From Candidatus Kouleothrix ribensis (lineage in GTDB: Bacteria; Chloroflexota; Chloroflexia; Chloroflexales; Roseiflexaceae), in NCBI GenBank assembly GCA_016722075.1, contig JADKGW010000001.1:2728001-2792000 (forward strand): a stretch of 64,000 nt of DNA. Reading direction: 5' to 3'. Under the pieces are notes generated by a model. It made no database searches and had not been told where the DNA came from. It saw only the letters and a program-made list of their open reading frames with translations. Shown here piece by piece: positions 59,278 through 64,000 of the stretch. Every line of letters starts with the position of its first letter. The stretch's first letter is position 1. A program made the translations under genes and the position numbers.

Positions 59278-60714
59278 ATGCGACGCAGACGGCACTGGTT
59301 ACGTGGCACGCTGTGCGGGGTGGTGATCGCGGGTAGCATATCGGGCGCGGCCCTGGCGGCCGGCCCATTCGGCGAGCCCGACGCGCTGGCGCTGCACACC
59401 TTCGACGGCGAGCAGGCCGGCGATGGCTTTGGCTGGGAGGCCGAGAATATTGGCGATATTACCGGCGACGGAGTGAACGAATTTATTACCGCTGCCCCGT
59501 TTGGCTCGCCGAACGGCCTGCGCTCGGGCAAGGCCTATATCTTTTCGGGCGCGGGCGGGCCGCCGCTGCACACGCTTACCGGCAACGCGTTCGACCAGTA
59601 CGGCTACGCTGTGTCGCGGGCCGGCGACGCCAACCGCGACGGTGTGCCCGACTATATTGTGGGCGGGCCGGGCAGCCGTAACGCGCCGGTGCCGTTCGCC
59701 GGGCGCGCCGCGATCTACTCTGGCGCCGACCACACCCTGATCCACGAGCTGCATGGGCCGGTGGGCGTGCGCTTCGGCGCCGACGCCACCGGGGCCGGCG
59801 ACCTGAACGGCGACGGCTACGACGATGTGATCGTCGGGGCACCGTTCGCGAGCTTCGGGGCGGCCGGCGGCGGTAGCCTGTATTCCTACTCGGGCGCCGA
59901 CGGCACGCTGCTCTGGCGCCACGACGGCACCTCGCTGGGTGGGCAGCTTGGCCTGGCGGTCGGCAGCCTGGGCGACATCAACGCCGATGGCGTGCCCGAT
60001 GTGGTGGTGGGCGCGCCGTACGCCGGCCCTAAGAGCCGGGGCGAGGCCTTCGCGCTCTCGGGCGTCGATGGCACGATCATCCACACGCTGCGGCCGGCCG
60101 GCCTGCCTGGCTCGAATCAGCAGACCTTCGGCTGGTTCTTTGCCTCAGGCCCAGGCGATGTCGACCGCGACGGCGTGCCCGATATCTTCATCGGCGACTG
60201 GAATGCCCGCCGCGGCGGTGTCGACGGCACCGGGCGCGCGTATGTGTTCTCGGGCAAGACGGGCAAGCGCCTGTTTCTGCTGAACGCCGAGCGGCCCGGC
60301 GACGGCTTCGGCGTCGGCCGCGGCATCGGCGACATCGACGGCGACGGCCATGCCGACCTGATCATCGCCGCCTATACCTCGAGCGCGGGCGCCCCGTTCG
60401 GCGGCAAGGCCTATATCGTCTCGGGCCGGCGCCACCGCGTGCTGCGCACGATCACCGGCACGCTGCCCGGCGACCTGCTAGGCGTCGATGCGCTCGCGAT
60501 CGGCGACGTTAACGGCGACCGGCTGACTGACTTCCTGCTGACCACCGGCAATGGCGCGATCGAGCACGTGTATGTGGTCGCCGGGGTGCCGGTGCGGCCT
60601 GGCGCGGCGCCGGCCGCAGCGCTGGACGACGTGCCGCCCGCCGATGTGGGGGCGCTCGGCACGCCGGCCAGCCAGCCGCCCGCGCGAGTTGCTGATCGGC
60701 CGGTCGTGCGGTAG
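59278..60714 (+). CDS. Secreted FG-GAP (integrin-alpha-like) repeat protein
   Basis: A 478-residue exported protein with a signal peptide (VIAGSISGAALAAGP) and seven FG-GAP repeats that would close a beta-propeller. Repeats contain calcium loops such as DITGDGVNEF, DANRDGVPDY, DLNGDGYDDV, DINADGVPDV, DVDRDGVPDI and DIDGDGHADL, plus GKAYIFSG/GKAYIVSG strands. AAGGAGGGTAGCA precedes ATG 59278. Unlike the FG-GAP protein at 8009 it has no Ig-like end, only a short Pro/Ala-rich tail. Surface binding is likely. Confidence 0.87.
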   Translation: MRRRRHWLRGTLCGVVIAGSISGAALAAGPFGEPDALALHTFDGEQAGDGFGWEAENIGDITGDGVNEFITAAPFGSPNGLRSGKAYIFSGAGGPPLHTLTGNAFDQYGYAVSRAGDANRDGVPDYIVGGPGSRNAPVPFAGRAAIYSGADHTLIHELHGPVGVRFGADATGAGDLNGDGYDDVIVGAPFASFGAAGGGSLYSYSGADGTLLWRHDGTSLGGQLGLAVGSLGDINADGVPDVVVGAPYAGPKSRGEAFALSGVDGTIIHTLRPAGLPGSNQQTFGWFFASGPGDVDRDGVPDIFIGDWNARRGGVDGTGRAYVFSGKTGKRLFLLNAERPGDGFGVGRGIGDIDGDGHADLIIAAYTSSAGAPFGGKAYIVSGRRHRVLRTITGTLPGDLLGVDALAIGDVNGDRLTDFLLTTGNGAIEHVYVVAGVPVRPGAAPAAALDDVPPADVGALGTPASQPPARVADRPVVR

Positions 60715-60777
60715 CCTCATTGCGAACAGAAAAGGTGTGCTACAATGGCGCCGATTGCCCTATGAGGAGGCGATGCC

Positions 60778-62184
60778 ATGGCGCCATATACCCACAACCT
60801 GGCCGAACTGCTCGCCCAGCCTGAAGGCCAGCAGCTGGCGTTTGTGCGGCGCGGCTTCCGCACCGACGAGCTGGCCGAGACATTGGCGGCGCTGGCGAAT
60901 GCCCAGGGTGGCACGGTGCTGGTGGGCCTGAGCGGGCGCACCCGCAAAGTTGAAGGGCTGGCCGATGCCGAGGCCGCACAGCTGGCCGCGCTCGATGCGG
61001 CGCTGGCCTGCACGCCCGCGCTGGTGCTGCCGCTGCCCGAGCCGGCCGAGCACGCCGGCGCAACCCTGCTGGTGCTGGTGGTGCCGGCCGGCCTGCCGCA
61101 CGTGTATAGCGTGCATGGCAAGTACCTGCGCCGTGAGGGTGCGGCCAACCAGCCGATCACACCGCAGGCGCTGCGCAAGCTCCTGCTCGAGCGCGGCGAA
61201 ACCAGCTGGGAGCGGCTGGCGCCGGCCGGCGCCGCGCTCGCCGACCTCGACCAGGCCCGGCTGGCCGCGTATGTGCGCCGTGTCGGCGCCGCCGCCGAGA
61301 GCGACCCGCTGGGCTTTCTGTTCAGGCGCGGATGCCTGGCGCGGGCGCCCGGCGGCCAGCCCGGCGACTACGTTCCAACCAACGCCGGCCTGCTGCTGTT
61401 CGGCACCCATGTCGAGCGCTTCTTCCCACAGTGCGAGGTGACACTGGTGCGCTATCGCGGCCGCGAGATGAGCGACGAGTTCCTGCGCGAAGACATCCGC
61501 GATACGCTGGCCGAGACGGTGCGCCGGGCCGAGCTGTGGCTCTCGGAGCATATGCGCCGCGGCAGCCGCATGATCGGGCTTGAGCGCCAGGATTGGGCAC
61601 AGTTCCCACAGGGCGCCGTGCGCGAGGCGCTGGTGAATGCCGTGGCACACCGCGACTACACCATTCGCGGCGAGGGCATTCGCATCGCGCTATTCGGCGA
61701 CCGCATGGAGTGCTATTCGCCCGGCCGCCTGCCCGGCCATATGACTGTGCAGAATATCGCCGACGAGCGCTTCTCGCGCAACGAAACCCTGGTGCAAATC
61801 CTATCCGACTTCGGCCTGATCGAGCGGCTGGGCTACGGCATCGACCGCATGCTGCGCCAGATGGCCGCCGCCGGCCTGCCACCGCCCGAGTTCCGCGAGA
61901 CGGCGGCGGGCTTTCTGGTGACGCTGCGCGGCCATGGCGGCGACGACCGCACCGACGCAGCGGCGGTCGATACGCGCGAGTGGCGGCGCATGGGCCTGAA
62001 CGAGCGCCAGATCGCCGCGCTGGTGCGGCTGGCCGAGCAGCGCCGGATCAGCAACAGCGACCTGCAAGAGCTTGCGCCCGATGTCTCGCCCGAGACACTG
62101 CGCCGCGACCTGGCCGACCTGGTCGAGCGCGGGCTGCTGCTGAAGATCGGCGAGAAGCGCGGGGCCTACTATATTCTGAAATAG
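60778..62184 (+). CDS. AlbA_2/Schlafen-type DNA-binding domain regulator with HATPase_c_4 domain
   Basis: A 468-residue protein of the COG2865 type. The N-terminal AlbA_2 domain has AETLAALANAQGGTVLVGL, and a middle region GDYVPTNAGLLLFG. An ATPase-like segment follows, FPQGAVREALVNAVAHRDYTI, with LVQILSDFGLIERLGYGIDRM. A C-terminal winged-helix module is SNSDLQELAPDVSPETLRRDLADLVERGLL. GAGGAGG lies seven bases before ATG 60778. Members are regulators or anti-phage-associated proteins of mostly unknown target. Confidence 0.87.
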   Translation: MAPYTHNLAELLAQPEGQQLAFVRRGFRTDELAETLAALANAQGGTVLVGLSGRTRKVEGLADAEAAQLAALDAALACTPALVLPLPEPAEHAGATLLVLVVPAGLPHVYSVHGKYLRREGAANQPITPQALRKLLLERGETSWERLAPAGAALADLDQARLAAYVRRVGAAAESDPLGFLFRRGCLARAPGGQPGDYVPTNAGLLLFGTHVERFFPQCEVTLVRYRGREMSDEFLREDIRDTLAETVRRAELWLSEHMRRGSRMIGLERQDWAQFPQGAVREALVNAVAHRDYTIRGEGIRIALFGDRMECYSPGRLPGHMTVQNIADERFSRNETLVQILSDFGLIERLGYGIDRMLRQMAAAGLPPPEFRETAAGFLVTLRGHGGDDRTDAAAVDTREWRRMGLNERQIAALVRLAEQRRISNSDLQELAPDVSPETLRRDLADLVERGLLLKIGEKRGAYYILK

Positions 62185-62319
62185 CCAGGACGGCCTGGCT
62201 GGGTATACTGAGCGACAGCCTCAAAATCGATCCGACCTCGTGCGGCGTGCCGTGGTACACTTAGCTGTGTATGTACGGCCGCTGCTGATGGCAGCACATC
62301 ATTGAATGCCGAGGTTGCA

Positions 62320-64000
62320 ATGATCGATCATCCCCTGGCGCGCCGCCAGCCGTTGGCGCGGCTGCTGGCCGCAGCACTGGCGCTTATCGCCTTATCCGCC
62401 TGTGCCTTTTCACCGCTGGCCCAGCCGCGCGAGCCGACGCAGCCCGCCGCGCCAAGCCCCACGCGCGCGACCGAGGCCGAGCTGAGCGCGACACCCGCCG
62501 AGCTGAGCGCGACACCCGCCGAGCCGTCGGGTGATACGCGCCCGGCAGCCAGCGGCGGCCCAACCCTGCTGACCGGCACGTTCACCTATACCAACGACAT
62601 CATCACCACCTATTATGTCGAGCAAGCCGCCGCGCTGATCGACATGTATGCGTTCGTCAAGCGCGACAAACAGTGGAAAGTGCCGATCGACTCGCAGGTG
62701 CTCGGCTACATGAAGCTCGACCAGGCCGCCAAGACCGGCGAATACCGCATCCAGCTGCCGGCCAAGCCGCTAGGCCAGTTCGTCGACCTGAATCACGACG
62801 GCAAGGCCGACCGGGGCGTGCAGGTGTTTGCCGCGAGCTACTGGCCGAACATGACCGACGGCCCCTACTCCGAGGGCGACGACCCATCGTACGGCTGGCC
62901 ATCGTACCTGGCCTCGACCGTGAACGACACCGAGAACGAGGACGAGGTGCTCGGCGGCAAGCTGGTGGTGTGGGCGCCCGACGCAGCCCAGCAGTTCCCA
63001 ACCGGCTTCGGCGCCGACGGCAAGCTGTTCACCGACGACGACCCGGTTGGCGCGATCCCAGCCGGCTACAGCGTAGTGAACCTGGACAAGCAGCCGTTTG
63101 CGATCAGCCAGGAGGCCGAGCAGCAGCTGACACTGTACGAGCCGAAAGATGTCGAGATCAAGGACTACTCGCAGCAATCGTACAGCCAGGCCTTCAAGCA
63201 GATGCTCGACAAACTCAGGCTCGAGTATGCCTTCAATGGCATCGCCGGCAAGGCGCCCGACTGGGCGGCGATCGAGCGCACCTACACACCGCGCGTGGCC
63301 GAGGCCGAGCGCAATCGCGACGCGGCGGCCTTCTCGCTGGCGATCCACGACTTCACGCTGGAGTTCCGCGATGGCCACGTCGGCATCGGCAGCGACCCGA
63401 ACTATGGCGCGAACTTCCGCGCGGTGGCCGGCGGCGGCTACGGCTTCCTGGCGCGCGCAGTCGATGATGGCCGCGTGATCGTGACGTTTGTGCTGAAAGG
63501 TGGCCCGGCCGCCGGGGCCGGCATGCAGGTGGGCGCCGAGCTGAGCGCATTCGGCGGCAAGCCGATCGCCCAGGCGCTGGCCGAGGTACGCCCGTTCGAA
63601 GGGCCGTTCTCGACCGACTTCGGGCTGCGCAGCGCGCAGCAGCGCTATTTGTCGCGCGCGCCGGTCGGCACCGCCGTACAGGTAACCTTCGCCAACCCCG
63701 GCAAGGCGCCAACCAGCGCCGAGCTGACGGCAGTGCAAGAGTTCGAGAGCTACTTCGCCGGCCTGCCCGCGCGCGACGACGACCCGGCCGCGCTGCCGGT
63801 CGAGGCGCGCGTGCTCAGCCAGGGCGCCGGCTATATCAAGATTCGCACCAACTACGATGATCTCGGGCTGATCGTGCGGCTGTTCGAGCGCGCGCTGAAG
63901 GCCTTCGAGCAGAACAAAATCACGCGCGTGATCATCGACATGCGTGTGAACCCCGGCGGCGCACCGCTGGGCCTGGCCGGCTTCCTGAGCGACAACGAGA
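62320..64000 (+). CDS. S41-family C-terminal-processing-peptidase-like lipoprotein (partial)
   Basis: The frame is open from ATG 62320 to the window edge (560 codons). A signal peptide with lipobox ALSAC precedes a Thr/Pro-rich linker holding a duplicated ELSATPA unit encoded by a 21-base direct repeat. An unassigned domain of about 250 residues includes acidic, calcium-like DLNHDGKADRG. Then come an N-terminal S41 helical part, a PDZ segment (VLKGGPAAGAGMQVGAELSAFGGKPI) and the S41 core (AGYIKIRTNY...RVIIDMRVNPGG). The catalytic Ser/Lys lie beyond the window. Confidence 0.85.
   Translation, partial: MIDHPLARRQPLARLLAAALALIALSACAFSPLAQPREPTQPAAPSPTRATEAELSATPAELSATPAEPSGDTRPAASGGPTLLTGTFTYTNDIITTYYVEQAAALIDMYAFVKRDKQWKVPIDSQVLGYMKLDQAAKTGEYRIQLPAKPLGQFVDLNHDGKADRGVQVFAASYWPNMTDGPYSEGDDPSYGWPSYLASTVNDTENEDEVLGGKLVVWAPDAAQQFPTGFGADGKLFTDDDPVGAIPAGYSVVNLDKQPFAISQEAEQQLTLYEPKDVEIKDYSQQSYSQAFKQMLDKLRLEYAFNGIAGKAPDWAAIERTYTPRVAEAERNRDAAAFSLAIHDFTLEFRDGHVGIGSDPNYGANFRAVAGGGYGFLARAVDDGRVIVTFVLKGGPAAGAGMQVGAELSAFGGKPIAQALAEVRPFEGPFSTDFGLRSAQQRYLSRAPVGTAVQVTFANPGKAPTSAELTAVQEFESYFAGLPARDDDPAALPVEARVLSQGAGYIKIRTNYDDLGLIVRLFERALKAFEQNKITRVIIDMRVNPGGAPLGLAGFLSDNE

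Overview
The window is 64 kb of GC-rich bacterial chromosome with dense, mostly short-spaced genes, two tandem-repeat islands and one insertion sequence. The gene types (GT87 mannosyltransferases, FG-GAP surface proteins, LPxTG-tailed proteins, long NB-ATPase LuxR regulators, GC-rich intergenic repeats) suggest a member of the Chloroflexota, perhaps near Roseiflexus or Kouleothrix. That is inference from gene content and style. No rRNA, tRNA or CRISPR array was seen.

Layout. 0-7.9 kb: prfA (with a classic terminator), an adenosine deaminase, folK, an LPxTG-tailed 5'-nucleotidase, a thioesterase/creatininase pair and a frameshifted VOC gene. 8-18 kb, minus strand: an FG-GAP secreted protein, then a fatty-acid oxidation set transcribed holA, acyl-CoA dehydrogenase, thiolase, FadJ-like enzyme, Kef-type antiporter. 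18.2-21.3 kb: a VWA/zinc-ribbon protein and an FHA membrane protein, then 680 bp of GC-rich repeats. 21.4-28.4 kb: a surface-sugar cluster (GT2, SDR epimerase, DegT aminotransferase, GT87, APH-like kinase), interrupted by an 80-bp tandem repeat array. 28.6-32.6 kb: MFS transporter, CocE-like hydrolase and a Cys-pair protein.

32.6-36.1 kb is the most coherent accessory unit: a sigma70-type promoter followed by a small EPLxCIxHCQL membrane protein, a YtkA-like lipoprotein, an LPxTG-tailed CopC, a second EPLxCIxHCQL paralogue, a Sco1 lipoprotein and a PCuAC lipoprotein. This looks like an extracytoplasmic copper-handling or cytochrome-oxidase copper-loading operon with two unrecognised members. 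36.4-43 kb holds a WYL regulator, a VOC protein, an AlkA-like glycosylase, malQ, a SUI1-type factor, a phosphatidylcholine-synthase-like enzyme and an SH3 protein.

43.4-45.1 kb has rplY and a TagA/WecG glycosyltransferase. Between them, on the minus strand, lies a compact unit with a near-consensus promoter, an extended Shine-Dalgarno, a 14-codon ORF, three mutually pairing segments and a terminator. 45.4-49.1 kb: an IS982-type element sits in what appears to be the promoter of an NB-ATPase/LuxR regulator. 49.2-54 kb, minus strand: a receiver protein, a zinc-ribbon protein and hisC-hisN-membrane protein. 54.3-64 kb: an ArsR/SmtB-type operator and a Zn/Cd P1B-ATPase, a DUF2227-like membrane protein, an AraC regulator, a second FG-GAP protein, an AlbA_2-type regulator and an S41 peptidase running off the end.

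Several families of dispersed intergenic repeats recur: long hairpins sharing a CTCCG loop, a CTGCCGCAGGC element, a 120-bp block at 2.5 and 36.2 kb, and an inverted pair at 43.2 and 58.1 kb.
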